Below the pieces are notes generated by a model. It had not been told where the DNA came from. It saw only the letters and a program-made list of their open reading frames with translations, and searched no databases. From Streptomyces sp. NBC_00670 (GTDB taxonomy: Bacteria > Actinomycetota > Actinomycetes > Streptomycetales > Streptomycetaceae), in contig NZ_CP109017.1 in NCBI RefSeq assembly GCF_036226765.1, forward strand, positions 1,488,001-1,552,000: a stretch of 64,000 nucleotides of DNA, given 5' to 3'. Position numbers and translations under genes: made by a program. Below, in pieces: positions 25,103 to 33,738 of the stretch; within the stretch, counting starts at the first letter, position 1; the number at the start of each line of letters is the position of its first letter.

Positions 25103-25169
25103 CCCTTGATTCGAGCACCGGTCACCCCTCGGGGGCCAGTGCTTGCCCGGGTCCGTAAGAAATCGGTAG

Positions 25170-26804
25170 CTACTTCGGTTCCTCGTCGTCCGGCGTGTGC
25201 GCCGCCGCCTCCTCCAGGCGGAACGCCTCGTTGCCCAGGCCGATCCGGGCGTGGGCCCCGGGGTTCCGCGCGCGGATGAGCAGGCCCTGGACGACGCCGG
25301 CGAGCGCGGCCACGGCGATGATCGCGGGGAGCGCCCAGCTCAGGGCCGAGCCGGGTCCGGAGCCGACGAGGACGTCGAAGTCCTTGACGGTGTAGCCGAC
25401 GATCACCGCGAGCGCGGCGCCGGAGAGTGCGGAGGTCGCCAGTCGCCAGGCCTGGGCACGGGCGGCGCCGCGGCGGGCGAAGAAGACGATCACCGAGAGG
25501 GAGGCGGCGACCATCAGCACCGTGACGCCGAGCGCGCCGACGCTGCCGCCCCAGGTGAACAGGTGCAGCACGGGCGCGGTGGGGTCGCCGTGCGGATGGT
25601 CGTCGGCGACCGCGAAGCCCGCCACGACCAGCAGCGACACCGTGGTCTGGAGCAGCGAGCCGGTGCCGGGCGCGCCGCTGGAACCGGTGGTGCGGCCGAA
25701 CGCGGCGGGCAGCAGCCCCTCGCGGCCCATGGCGAAGGCGTAGCGGGCGACGACGTTGTGGAAGCTGAGCATCGCCGCGAACATGCCGGTGACGAACAGG
25801 ACGTGCAGGACGTCGGTGAAGGTGGAGCCGAGGACGTCCTCGGTGAGGAAGAACAGCAGTCCCGCGCTCTGTTTCTGTGCGGTGGGCACGATCGCGGAGG
25901 GCCCGGCGGCGACCGTGAGCGCCCAGCAGCTGAGCGCGAAGAAGACGGCGACGAAGCCGACGGCCAGGAACATCACGCGCGGCACGAGGAGATGCGGGCG
26001 GCTGGTCTCCTCGGCGTAGACGGGCGCCTGTTCGAAGCCGAGGAAGGCGGCGACGCAGAAGCACAGCGCGGTGCCGACGCCCGCGCCGGTGAGCGTGTCG
26101 GGGTTGAAGGCGTGCAGCGACAGGCCCTCCTTGGCGGGGTCGCCCACGGCGGCCACGTCGAAGATGACGACGAGCGCGACCTCGATGACCAGCAGGACGC
26201 CGAGCACCCGCGCGTTGAGGTCGATCTTCAGCCAGCCGAGCGCGCCGACGAGGAGAACGGCGGCCAGCGAGGGGATCCACCAGACGAGGTCGGTGTCGAG
26301 GTAGGTGGCGAACAGGCCGGACACCTCGTAGCCGAAGATGCCGTAGATCCCGACCTGCAGCGCGCTGTACGCGACGAGGGCGACGAGGGCCGCGGCGGCG
26401 CCTGCCGTGCCGCCCAGGCCGCGGGAGATGTACGCGTAGAAGGCGCCGGCGTTGTGGACGTGGCGGCTCATCTCGGCGTAGCCGAGGGAGAACAGGGCCA
26501 GGACGAGGCCGAGGGCGACGAAGAGGAGGGGCTGGCCCTCGATGCCCATCACGCCGAACGTGGTGGGCATGACGCCGGCGACCACCATGAGGGGGGCGGT
26601 GGCGGCGAGGACGGACAGCAGCAGGCCCGTCGTGCCGAGGCGGTCGGCGCGGAGTGCGCGTGCCTCGCCCTTGAAGGTGCTGATGCCGGTGCCGGTGCGG
26701 CCGTCGGTGCCGGTGCCTGTCCGGCCGTCGGTGCTGCCCGGCGGGCGGGGTCCGGGGCCCGGTCTGCTTCCGCTCTCGCTGGTGCTCGAACTGCCCGTCG
26801 TCAT
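25170..26804 (-). CDS. APC family amino acid permease
   Basis: A 544 aa transporter with about 12 membrane segments after a Gly/Pro/Thr-rich N-terminal tail of some 45 residues that includes the repeat DGRTGTGTDGRTGTG. The APC-superfamily first helix is visible (LLLSVLAATAPLMVVAGVMP), as is the AGAFYAYISRGLGG block. FEQAPVYAEETSRP is the conserved region after helix 6. The start has GAGGAGAGG 9 bases upstream. The substrate is probably an amino acid or amine. It is monocistronic; the TPR-like hypothetical gene lies 84 bases upstream on the same strand. Confidence 0.9.
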   Translation of the reverse strand: MTTGSSSTSESGSRPGPGPRPPGSTDGRTGTGTDGRTGTGISTFKGEARALRADRLGTTGLLLSVLAATAPLMVVAGVMPTTFGVMGIEGQPLLFVALGLVLALFSLGYAEMSRHVHNAGAFYAYISRGLGGTAGAAAALVALVAYSALQVGIYGIFGYEVSGLFATYLDTDLVWWIPSLAAVLLVGALGWLKIDLNARVLGVLLVIEVALVVIFDVAAVGDPAKEGLSLHAFNPDTLTGAGVGTALCFCVAAFLGFEQAPVYAEETSRPHLLVPRVMFLAVGFVAVFFALSCWALTVAAGPSAIVPTAQKQSAGLLFFLTEDVLGSTFTDVLHVLFVTGMFAAMLSFHNVVARYAFAMGREGLLPAAFGRTTGSSGAPGTGSLLQTTVSLLVVAGFAVADDHPHGDPTAPVLHLFTWGGSVGALGVTVLMVAASLSVIVFFARRGAARAQAWRLATSALSGAALAVIVGYTVKDFDVLVGSGPGSALSWALPAIIAVAALAGVVQGLLIRARNPGAHARIGLGNEAFRLEEAAAHTPDDEEPK

Positions 26805-26888
26805 CGCGGGATCCTCTCCTCGGGTCCGAGGTGCGTGGGACGTGCCGTGCGGGTCTGTGCGGGTGCGTGGTCGTGTGTGCGGGATCTT

Positions 26889-27842
26889 TCAGACCGCGCC
26901 GAGTGCGCCGTCGCGGGCGGTGCGGAAGGCCTGGTACGGGTCGCGGTCGGGGTACGACCAGGGGGCGGGCGTGGCGTGTTCGCCGATGCGGTGGAACAGC
27001 GCGGCGGCCTCCGCGCCGCGTCCCTCGCAGACCTTGGCGTGGGCGAGGAAGTTGAGGTCGACGAGGCGGCGCGGGTGGTCGTCGCGCTCCCACTCCAGCC
27101 ACCAGTCGAACGCGGCCTTCATCACCTGGCGGGCCCGGCGGCCGACCCAGTGCCCGGAGGCGACGGGGTCGGCGGGTTCCTGTCCCGCGGCGGCCAGCAC
27201 GCGGTACCGCTCGGCGTGCGCGACGACCGGGAGGATGGCCAACGGGGAGTCGGCGGGGGCCTGTTCGGCGGCCCAGTTGGCGAAGTCGTACACCTCGTGC
27301 AGCGGGTCCTGGCCGGCCTCGGCGCGGCGTTCGGCGAGGCGGGCGACCATCAGGTGGTGGGCGTGGTGGTGGTCGCGGTGGCGCAGCCGGACCTCGTCGA
27401 AGAGGCGGACGACGTCCTCCTCGGTGCCGAGGGTGCGCTCCAGGAGGAGCAGTCCGAACCAGGGGGTGGGGTCGTCGGGGACGGCGGCGGCGACGGAGCG
27501 GCAGGCCTCGCGGGCGGTCTCGGGGTGTTCCTTGCCGGTGAGGGCGCGGTGGACGAGGGCGAGGGCGAGGAGGAGGGCGGCGGCGGGTGACTCGGGGTCG
27601 GCGACCTGCCAGTCGCGGGCCCAGTGGACGGCCGCGCGGGCCTGGGCCAGGACGGTGACGCGGTGGGACCGGCGGTCCCAGTCGTCGCCGGTGGTGGCGA
27701 GGAGGGCGCGGGCGGCGGACCAGCGGCCCTGGGTGAGGGCGGTGCGGGTGGCGACGAGGGGGGTGTCGTCGAGGGCGGGGTCGTAGGGGTGGGGGCGTTT
27801 TCGGGGGTGGCCGAAGGGGGGTGGGGGTGGAGGTGGGGGCAC
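26889..27842 (-). CDS. Conserved hypothetical, TPR-like
   Basis: A 317 aa protein of unknown function, mostly alpha-helical with a repeating A/L/R pattern suggesting tetratricopeptide-type repeats (WSAARALLATTGDDWDRR, AALLLALALVHRALTG, WFGLLLLERTLGTEEDVVR). It opens with a polyproline run and has histidine-rich LRHRDHHHAHHLMVARL near residue 158. It has no signal or membrane segment. The GTG start at 27842 has GAGGA 9 bases upstream. Similar proteins occur in other Streptomyces next to APC permeases, as remembered, but no role is known. Confidence 0.7.
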   Translation of the reverse strand: MPPPPPPPPFGHPRKRPHPYDPALDDTPLVATRTALTQGRWSAARALLATTGDDWDRRSHRVTVLAQARAAVHWARDWQVADPESPAAALLLALALVHRALTGKEHPETAREACRSVAAAVPDDPTPWFGLLLLERTLGTEEDVVRLFDEVRLRHRDHHHAHHLMVARLAERRAEAGQDPLHEVYDFANWAAEQAPADSPLAILPVVAHAERYRVLAAAGQEPADPVASGHWVGRRARQVMKAAFDWWLEWERDDHPRRLVDLNFLAHAKVCEGRGAEAAALFHRIGEHATPAPWSYPDRDPYQAFRTARDGALGAV

Positions 27843-27983
27843 CGCGGGGGTTCCTCACGGGTGCGGGTGGGTGCGGGCTGTCAGTGGGTGATCACTGACA
27901 GCCAAGCGGGCGGGTGTGGTCGGCGTCAAGGGTGGGGGGTGCGTTACTCGCGTCAACGGGGGTGGGGGTGGCTGGAGTTGGGG

Positions 27984-28121
27984 TTTTTCGCCCCGCCGCC
28001 CCTACCCTTCCCGTCCCCTCAAAGGGCTCCGCCCCTTGGACCCCGGGGGGGTGGGTTCGTTGGCGGGTGCGGGTGCGGGTGCGGGTGCGTTGTGGCTTGT
28101 CGCGCAGTTCCCCGCGCCCCT
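27984..28121. repeat. Dispersed palindromic element, copy 5, with GCGGGT hexamer run
   Basis: Left arm TTTCGCCCCGCCGCCCCTAC, then the CTCCGCCCCTTGGACCCCG block, a GCGGGT run of four and a half units (28063-28089), and the half-core GCGCAGTTCCCCGCGCCCCT abutting the flavoprotein stop. It lacks the right half. Confidence 0.7.
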
Positions 28122-29776
28122 TATGCCACCGTGCGGGCTGCCGCGCGGCCGGCTGTGCGGCCGGAGAAGAGGCAGCCGCCGAGGAACGTGCCCTCCAGGG
28201 CCCGGTAGCCGTGGACGCCGCCGCCGCCGAACCCGGCGGCCTCGCCCGCGGCGTAGAGGCCGGGCAAGGGCTCACCGCTGTCGGTCAGGACGCGCGAGGA
28301 GAGGTCGGTCTCCAGGCCGCCGAGGGTCTTGCGGGTGAGGATGTGCAGCTTGACCGCGATCAGCGGCCCCGCCGCGGGGTCGAGGATGCGGTGCGGCGGC
28401 GCCGTGCGGATCAGCCGGTCGCCGAGGAATCGGCGGGCCCCGCGAATCGCGGTGACCTGGAGGTCCTTGGTGTACGGGTTGGCCACCTCGCGGTCGCGCG
28501 CGACGATCTCGCGGCGCAGTTCCGCCTCGTCGATCAGCGGCTCCTCGGTGAGCGCGTTCATGCGGCGCACCAGCGCGCCGAGGTCCTTCTCGACGACGAA
28601 GTCGGCGCCGTGGTCCATGAAGGCCCGCACCGGCCCCGGCACGTCCGTGCGCGCCCGCCCGAGCACGTCGCGCACAGACTTCCCCGTCAGGTCCGGGTTC
28701 TGCTCGGAGCCGGAGAGCGCGAACTCCTTGCCGATGATCTTCCGGTCGAGGACGAACCACGTGTAGTCGTACCCGGTGCGCATGATGTGTTCGAGCGTGC
28801 CGAGGGTGTCGAAGCCGGGGAAGAGCGGCACGGGCAGCCGCCGGCCGCGCGCGTCGAGCCAGAGCGAGGAGGGGCCGGGCAGGATGCGGATGCCGTGCTT
28901 GTCCCAGATGGGGTCCCAGTTCTGGACGCCCTCGGTGTAGTGCCACATCCGGTCGCGGTTGATCACGTGCGCGCCGACCGTCTCGGCGATGCCGAGCATC
29001 CTGCCGTCGACGTGCGCGGGGACGCCGGAGATCATGTGCTCGGGCGGGGTGCCGAGCCGCTTCGGCCAGTGGGCGCGGACCAGGTCGAAGTTGCCGCCGA
29101 TGCCGCCGGAGGTGACGATCACCGCCTGGGCCCGGTACTCGAAGGCGCCGGTGACGGTACGGCTGGTGGCGCGCCCGCGCTCGACGTCCGAGGGCTCCAG
29201 CACCTCGCCGGAGACGGTGTCGAGGGCGCCGCCGGAACGGGACAGCCCGGTGACCCGGTGCCGGAACGCCAGCCGCACGAGCCCGCGCGCGACACCCTCC
29301 CGTACCCGGCGCTCGAACGGTGCGACCACCCCGGGCCCGGTCCCCCACGTGATGTGGAAGCGCGGCACGGAGTTGCCGTGCCCGATGGCGCCGTAGCCGC
29401 CGCGCTCGGCCCAGTTCACGAGGGGGAAGAACCGCACGCCCTGCCGGTACAGCCAGGAGCGCTTCTCCCCGGCCGCGAAGTCGACGTACGCCTCGGCCCA
29501 GCGGCGCGGCCAGTGGTCCTCCGGACGGTCGAACGCGGCCGTGCCCATCCAGTCCTGGAGGGCGAGCGCGTGACTGTCCTTGATCCGCATACGGCGCTGC
29601 TCGGGCGAGTCGACGAGGAACAGTCCGCCGAACGACCAGAACGCCTGGCCGCCCATGGACTGCTCGGGCTCCTGGTCGAGGAGGAGCACCTTGCGGCCGG
29701 CGTCCACCAGTTCCGCCGTCGCCGCGAGACCTGCGAGGCCCGCCCCGATCACGATCACGTCAGCGTCGTAGGCCAT
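28121..29776 (-). CDS. FAD-binding dehydrogenase (KsdD/fumarate-reductase type)
   Basis: A 551 aa flavoprotein. The N-terminal Rossmann FAD motif VIGAGLAGLAA is at residues 9-19, GRKVLLLDQE follows, and the C-terminal FAD block GLYAAGEAAGFGGGGVHGYRAL completes the site. It belongs to the FAD-dependent dehydrogenase group related to 3-ketosteroid delta-1-dehydrogenase and fumarate reductase flavoproteins. The substrate is unknown. The ATG start has GAGAGGA 4 bases away. A candidate operator resembling those before the acyl-CoA genes lies 60-77 bases upstream, which hints at lipid or steroid-like catabolism. Confidence 0.85.
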   Translation of the reverse strand: MAYDADVIVIGAGLAGLAATAELVDAGRKVLLLDQEPEQSMGGQAFWSFGGLFLVDSPEQRRMRIKDSHALALQDWMGTAAFDRPEDHWPRRWAEAYVDFAAGEKRSWLYRQGVRFFPLVNWAERGGYGAIGHGNSVPRFHITWGTGPGVVAPFERRVREGVARGLVRLAFRHRVTGLSRSGGALDTVSGEVLEPSDVERGRATSRTVTGAFEYRAQAVIVTSGGIGGNFDLVRAHWPKRLGTPPEHMISGVPAHVDGRMLGIAETVGAHVINRDRMWHYTEGVQNWDPIWDKHGIRILPGPSSLWLDARGRRLPVPLFPGFDTLGTLEHIMRTGYDYTWFVLDRKIIGKEFALSGSEQNPDLTGKSVRDVLGRARTDVPGPVRAFMDHGADFVVEKDLGALVRRMNALTEEPLIDEAELRREIVARDREVANPYTKDLQVTAIRGARRFLGDRLIRTAPPHRILDPAAGPLIAVKLHILTRKTLGGLETDLSSRVLTDSGEPLPGLYAAGEAAGFGGGGVHGYRALEGTFLGGCLFSGRTAGRAAARTVA

Positions 29777-29835
29777 GCGCGCGTCCTCTCGCCCCGTCGT
29801 CGTACCGCACCGTCGTGCCGCACCGCCGGCCCTTG

Positions 29836-29853
29836 TTACCGACTGGTCAGATC
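29836..29853. promoter_or_regulatory. Candidate TetR operator, ACCGACYGGTCRG family (site 1)
   Basis: TTACCGACTGGTCAGATC matches 12 of 18 positions of the best site at 32634-32651, with the core ACCGACTGGTCAG. It is 60 bases upstream of the FAD dehydrogenase start. Confidence 0.45.
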
Positions 29854-30035
29854 CTTGGGCACACGGGTGACCGCGTCAACCGTCCGCCCGGCCCGCCTCC
29901 GGCGTCGGGCGCGGGATCCGGGGTACTGACGAGCGCGTCACAGCCCGGGGCACTCACGGGCGGGGCACGGCCCGGGCCGCTACAGTCAGCGGGATACGCC
30001 TTCCGTGACCCCGCTGAGTTATCGAGGTACACAGC

Positions 30036-30956
30036 GTGTCGGTACTGGTTCTGGTTCTCTCGGTGAGCGCCGCCGTCTGTCTGGGCGTCGGGTTCGTGCT
30101 CCAGCAGAACGCCGCCCAGCAGGCGCCGCTGAGCGACTTCCTCTCCCCCCGGCTGCTGCTCGACCTGATGCGGGTGCCGCGCTGGCTGGGCGGGATCGGG
30201 TGCATGATCGCCGGCATGGTGCTGGGCGCGGTCGCGCTGTCCCAGGGCGAGGTGTCCCTGGTCGAGCCGCTGCTCGCCACGAACCTGCTGTTCGCGCTGG
30301 TGCTGTCCCGGCACTGGCCGCGCGGCGCGGGGGCCCGCCGGCCGCTGGGCCGACAGGGCTGGTCGGGGCTGCTGATGCTGGCGGGCGGCGTCACCGCGTT
30401 CATCGTGGCGGGCCGGCCGAGCGGCGGGCAGGCGGTCGCCGATCCGGTACGGCACTGGGCGATCATCGGCTCGATGGCGGGGCTCGCGCTGCTGCTGACG
30501 ACGGCGGCGAAACGTTCCCGGATGAGCGCGGCGCCGGTGCTGCTGGCGCTCGCGGCGGGGCTGCTGTACGGCATGCAGGACGCGCTCACCCGGGTGAGCG
30601 GGCAGCGGTTCACCCACGGCGGCTTCACGGAACTGTTCACCGGCTGGGAGCCGTACGGGGTGGTGGTGTGCGGGGCGACGGGGCTGCTGCTGGTGCAGAG
30701 CGCGTTCGAGACGGCGTCCCTGCGGATGTCGCTCCCCGCGCTGACGGCGGCGGAGCCGTTGGCGGGCATCACGTGCGGGGTGGGGTTCCTCGGTGACCGG
30801 CTGCGCACGGATGTCGGCGCGCTGACCTGGGAGGCGACGGGGCTGGCGGCGATCGTGGTCGGCATCGTGCTGCTGGGTGCGCATCCGGCGATGCCGTGCG
30901 GAGGCGACGCGACGAGCCGCGCGGCGAAGCGGGACCGTGATCTGCAAGCGTATTGA
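30036..30956 (+). CDS. DMT superfamily (EamA-like) transporter
   Basis: A 306 aa integral membrane protein with about nine to ten hydrophobic helices and the duplicated structure of drug/metabolite transporters. The first half includes CLGVGFVLQQNAAQQAPL and ALSQGEVSLVEPLLATNLLF. The second includes ALTAAEPLAGITCGVGFLGD, where LTAAEPL is a DMT hallmark position. The GTG start is preceded by GAGG at -12. It is divergent from the flavoprotein. Substrate unknown. Confidence 0.87.
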   Translation: MSVLVLVLSVSAAVCLGVGFVLQQNAAQQAPLSDFLSPRLLLDLMRVPRWLGGIGCMIAGMVLGAVALSQGEVSLVEPLLATNLLFALVLSRHWPRGAGARRPLGRQGWSGLLMLAGGVTAFIVAGRPSGGQAVADPVRHWAIIGSMAGLALLLTTAAKRSRMSAAPVLLALAAGLLYGMQDALTRVSGQRFTHGGFTELFTGWEPYGVVVCGATGLLLVQSAFETASLRMSLPALTAAEPLAGITCGVGFLGDRLRTDVGALTWEATGLAAIVVGIVLLGAHPAMPCGGDATSRAAKRDRDLQAY

Positions 30957-31016
30957 GGGCGCCTTGGGGCTCGGGGGTACGGGTTGTTCCGGCGAGTGCT
31001 GGCAGATCGTGGCTGG

Positions 31017-31186
31017 TCGCGCAGTTCCCCGCGCCCCTTGAAAGCAGGGGGCGCCCCCCGTCTTTCAGGGGCGCGGGGAACTGCGCGAGAAGCCCCACCG
31101 GCCGTCAGCCGACAACGCACCCCCCGGGGTCCAAGGGGCGGAGCCCCTTGAAGGGACGGGAAGGGTAGGGGCGGCGGGGGCGAGAA
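31017..31186. repeat. Dispersed palindromic element, copy 6 (inverted orientation)
   Basis: The central stem is GCGCAGTTCCCCGCGCCCCT with its complement around a GC-rich loop (about 26-bp arms, one bulge), followed by the right arm ending GGGGCGGCGGGGGCGAGA. The right part is collinear with the copy inside the TPR gene at 63051-63167. It lies between two genes on the same strand, just 18 bases before the Nudix start, so the Nudix promoter must lie in or near it. Confidence 0.8.
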
Positions 31187-31203
31187 CATGTTGGATGGGG
31201 ACC

Positions 31204-31755
31204 ATGACTGCCTCGCACGAAACCCCCGCCCCCGACCCCGCCGACGAGATCCTCGACGTCGTGGACGTCGACGACCGCGTCGTCGGACAGGCCCCCCGCG
31301 GCGAGGTCTACGCCCGCGGCCTCCGCCACCGCTGCGTCTTCATCCAGGCCCGTGACGCCACGGACCGCGTCTTCGTGCACCGCCGCACCCCCACCAAGCT
31401 CGTCTTCCCCTCCCTCTACGACATGTTCGTCGGCGGTGTCGTCGGCACCGGCGAGTCGTACGACGACGCGGCGCTGCGCGAGGCGGAGGAGGAACTCGGC
31501 GTCTCGGGGCTGCCGCGCCCCGAGCCGTTGTTCCGGTTCCTGTACGAGGACCCGGCGACGGGGCACGGCTGGTGGTCGGCGGTGTACGAGGTGCGGTGCG
31601 TGCTGCCGGTGCGGCCGCAGGTGGAGGAGGTCGCGTGGCACGGGTTCCTCACCGAGGGCGAGGTGGAGGCGCGGCTCGGGGAGTGGGAGTGGGTGCCGGA
31701 CGGACTGGCGGCGTACGAGCGGCTGCGGGAGTGGCGGATAGGGTCCCGTACGTGA
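31204..31755 (+). CDS. Nudix hydrolase
   Basis: A 183 aa pyrophosphohydrolase with a complete Nudix box, GGVVGTGESYDDAALREAEE followed by ELGV (consensus Gx5Ex7REUxEExGU). The N-terminal part (ILDVVDVDDRVVGQAPRGEVYARGLRHR) is typical of the YfcD/isopentenyl-diphosphate-isomerase-like Nudix branch. The start is ATG 31204 (MTASHETPA) or ATG 31195, three codons earlier. Its stop overlaps the start of the first DUF202 gene by 4 bases (GTGA), so the three genes form one operon. Substrate unknown. Confidence 0.88.
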   Translation: MTASHETPAPDPADEILDVVDVDDRVVGQAPRGEVYARGLRHRCVFIQARDATDRVFVHRRTPTKLVFPSLYDMFVGGVVGTGESYDDAALREAEEELGVSGLPRPEPLFRFLYEDPATGHGWWSAVYEVRCVLPVRPQVEEVAWHGFLTEGEVEARLGEWEWVPDGLAAYERLREWRIGSRT

Positions 31756-32144
31756 GTGATCTCGTGCGGAACGTCCGGTCGTGGTTCGTGCCGGAGGAGG
31801 TGCGGGGGGAAGGGAACACGCCCGACTACCGGTTCTCGTTGGCCAACGAGCGGACCTTTCTCGCCTGGCTGCGGACCGCCCTCGCCCTGATCGGCGGGGG
31901 CTTCGCCGTGGACCAGTTCCTGCCGGACCTGGGCCGGGCCTGGCGCATCGGGCTGGCGCTCGCCCTGCTCGCCGCCGGTGTGCTGTGCGCGCTGCGGGCC
32001 GTCAACCACTGGGTGCGGTGCGAGCGGGCGATGCGGCGGGGCGAGGACCTGCCGGTCTCGCGCTTCCCCGCGCTGCTCGGCATCGCGATCGGCGTCGTCG
32101 CCGTCGCGATGGTCGTCGTCGTGCTGCTCGGCTGGGAAGGATGA
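31752..32144 (+). CDS. DUF202 (YidH-like) membrane protein
   Basis: A 130 aa protein with the DUF202 signature FSLANERTFLAWLRTALALI followed by three hydrophobic helices (about 45-63, 68-88, 108-127). The function is unknown; DUF202 proteins are small inner-membrane proteins. The GTG start overlaps the Nudix stop and its own stop overlaps the next start (ATGA), indicating tight translational coupling. Confidence 0.88.
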   Translation: MSDLVRNVRSWFVPEEVRGEGNTPDYRFSLANERTFLAWLRTALALIGGGFAVDQFLPDLGRAWRIGLALALLAAGVLCALRAVNHWVRCERAMRRGEDLPVSRFPALLGIAIGVVAVAMVVVVLLGWEG

Positions 32145-32515
32145 CCGGCCGCCCGGCACCACGGCCGGACCCCGGCCCCGAGCCGGAACCCCCACGTACC
32201 CCCGGCCCCGTCCGCGACCCCGGCCTTCAGCCCGAGCGCACCCGGCTCGCCTGGCGGCGTACGACCCTGTCGTGCACCGTCGCCGCCGTGCTCGCCGTGA
32301 AGACCGCGCTGCACGGCGGTTCCGCGGCCGGCTACGCCGTCTGCCTGGCCTGCGGCGCGCTGTGGCTGGCCTTCCTCGCCCTGGCGCACGTCCGCATCCG
32401 CACCCTCGCCTCGGCCCCGGCCGCCGGTCCGCCGCGCATGCCCGCCCGGCACGCCGCGCTCGCCGCGCTGGCCACGGTGGCCCTCGCCGTGTGCGCGGCC
32501 GTCCTGGTGGTGTGA
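32141..32515 (+). CDS. Second DUF202-type membrane protein
   Basis: A 124 aa companion of the preceding protein: a Pro-rich N-terminal tail, then the degenerate DUF202 motif PERTRLAWRRTTLSCTVAAV and three hydrophobic helices. The pairing of a long and a short DUF202 protein, coupled by a 4-base ATGA overlap, suggests a hetero-oligomer in the membrane. It ends the Nudix operon. Confidence 0.82.
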   Translation: MTGRPAPRPDPGPEPEPPRTPGPVRDPGLQPERTRLAWRRTTLSCTVAAVLAVKTALHGGSAAGYAVCLACGALWLAFLALAHVRIRTLASAPAAGPPRMPARHAALAALATVALAVCAAVLVV

Positions 32516-32633
32516 GGGACGGCGGGGCACCCCCGAGCCGCCGGGGGGGCACCCCCGTGCCACTGCGGAGCGCCCCCGTGCCACCGTGGTTCCCGTCACG
32601 TTGGCCGTCACCCCGTGTCGCCCACTGGACGAC

Positions 32634-32651
32634 ATACCGACCGGTCGGCAT
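32634..32651. promoter_or_regulatory. Candidate TetR operator, ACCGACYGGTCRG family (site 2)
   Basis: ATACCGACCGGTCGGCAT is an 18-bp dyad with one mismatched pair; the core CCGACCGGTCGG (32637-32648) is a perfect 12-bp palindrome. It is 38 bases upstream of the phosphotransferase/acyl-CoA dehydrogenase operon and is the best member of the family. Confidence 0.65.
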
Positions 32652-32688
32652 CATGAGCGGGTCACCGTTCAACGGCGTAGGAGCGACG

Positions 32689-33732
32689 ATGAGTCCAGAT
32701 CACCCGCCAGGTCTCGATCCCGACCGGCTGCGCGAGCTGCTCGACCGCGAGCGGCCCGGTCTTGTGCACGGTCCCCTGACCGGCCGGCTGATCGAGGGCG
32801 GACGGTCGAACCTGACGTACGCGGTCTCCGACGGCACCACCAGGTGGGTCGTACGACGGCCCCCGCTCGGCCATGTCCTGGCCACCGCGCACGACATGCG
32901 GCGCGAGCACCGGGTGATCAGCGCGCTGCACCCCACCGCCGTGCCCGTGCCACGCCCCGTACTGCTGTGCGAGGACCCGGAGAACGAGGCGGCGCCCGGG
33001 GCGCCGTTCTACGTCATGGAGTTCGTCGAGGGCACCCCGTACCGGACGGCCGACCAGCTCGCGCCGCTCGGTCCGGAGCGGACCCGGGCCGCGGTGCTGG
33101 GCCTCGTCGACACGCTCGTCGAGCTGCACGCCGTGGACCCGGCGGAGGTCGGGCTCGCGGACTTCGGCCGGCCCGAGGGCTTCCTCGACCGGCAGCTGCG
33201 GCGCTGGGGCAAGCAGCTCGACGCCTCCCGCAACCGCGACCTGCCCGGCATCGACGAGCTGCACGCCGCGCTCGGCCGCCGGCTGCCGCGCTCCCCCGCG
33301 CCCGCCGTCGTGCACGGCGACTACCGGCTGGACAACGTCCTGCTCGGCGACGACGACCGGATCACCGCCATCCTGGACTGGGAGATGTCCACGCTCGGCG
33401 ACCCGCTCACCGACCTGGGCCTGCTGACGATGTACAGCGTGCCGCTCGGGCTGCCCGACTCCCCCGTCTCCACCACGGCCACGGCCCCGGGGCACCCGTC
33501 CCCGGCGGAGCTGGTCGAGCGGTACGCCGCGCGCTCGGGGCGCGACGTCCTGGCCGTCTCCTGGTACACGGCGTTCGCCTGGTTCAAGCTCGCCGTGATC
33601 CTGGAGGGCATCCACTACCGGTACACGCTCGGCCGGACGGTCGGCGCCGGCTTCGACCGGATCGGCGATCTCGTCCCGGTCTTCATCGAGCACGGCCTGA
33701 CCACCCTGAAGCACGGCTCCGAGGAGGGCTGA
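32689..33732 (+). CDS. Phosphotransferase family protein (ACAD10/11 kinase-like)
   Basis: A 347 aa aminoglycoside-phosphotransferase-fold protein. The nucleotide lobe contains GGRSNLTYAVSDG and RWVVRRPP, the catalytic loop is VVHGDYRLDNVLL, and the metal DWEMST follows. This branch is regularly encoded beside acyl-CoA dehydrogenases and corresponds to the kinase domain fused to ACAD10/ACAD11 in animals, which phosphorylates 4-hydroxyacyl-CoAs. The adjacent dehydrogenase starts 6 bases after this stop, supporting that role. The ATG has a GGAG site 6 bases upstream. Confidence 0.88.
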   Translation: MSPDHPPGLDPDRLRELLDRERPGLVHGPLTGRLIEGGRSNLTYAVSDGTTRWVVRRPPLGHVLATAHDMRREHRVISALHPTAVPVPRPVLLCEDPENEAAPGAPFYVMEFVEGTPYRTADQLAPLGPERTRAAVLGLVDTLVELHAVDPAEVGLADFGRPEGFLDRQLRRWGKQLDASRNRDLPGIDELHAALGRRLPRSPAPAVVHGDYRLDNVLLGDDDRITAILDWEMSTLGDPLTDLGLLTMYSVPLGLPDSPVSTTATAPGHPSPAELVERYAARSGRDVLAVSWYTAFAWFKLAVILEGIHYRYTLGRTVGAGFDRIGDLVPVFIEHGLTTLKHGSEEG

Positions 33733-33738
33733 TCCGTC

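Noticed and set aside
25099..27858. A 919-codon open frame on the minus strand across the APC permease and hypothetical genes
   Set aside because: Arg/Pro/His-rich low-complexity translation in a shifted frame of two well-supported genes; typical high-GC shadow ORF.
28063..28089. GCGGGT hexamer run as a telomere-like or functional repeat
   Set aside because: Only four and a half units inside a dispersed element next to a gene end; simple slippage is more likely.
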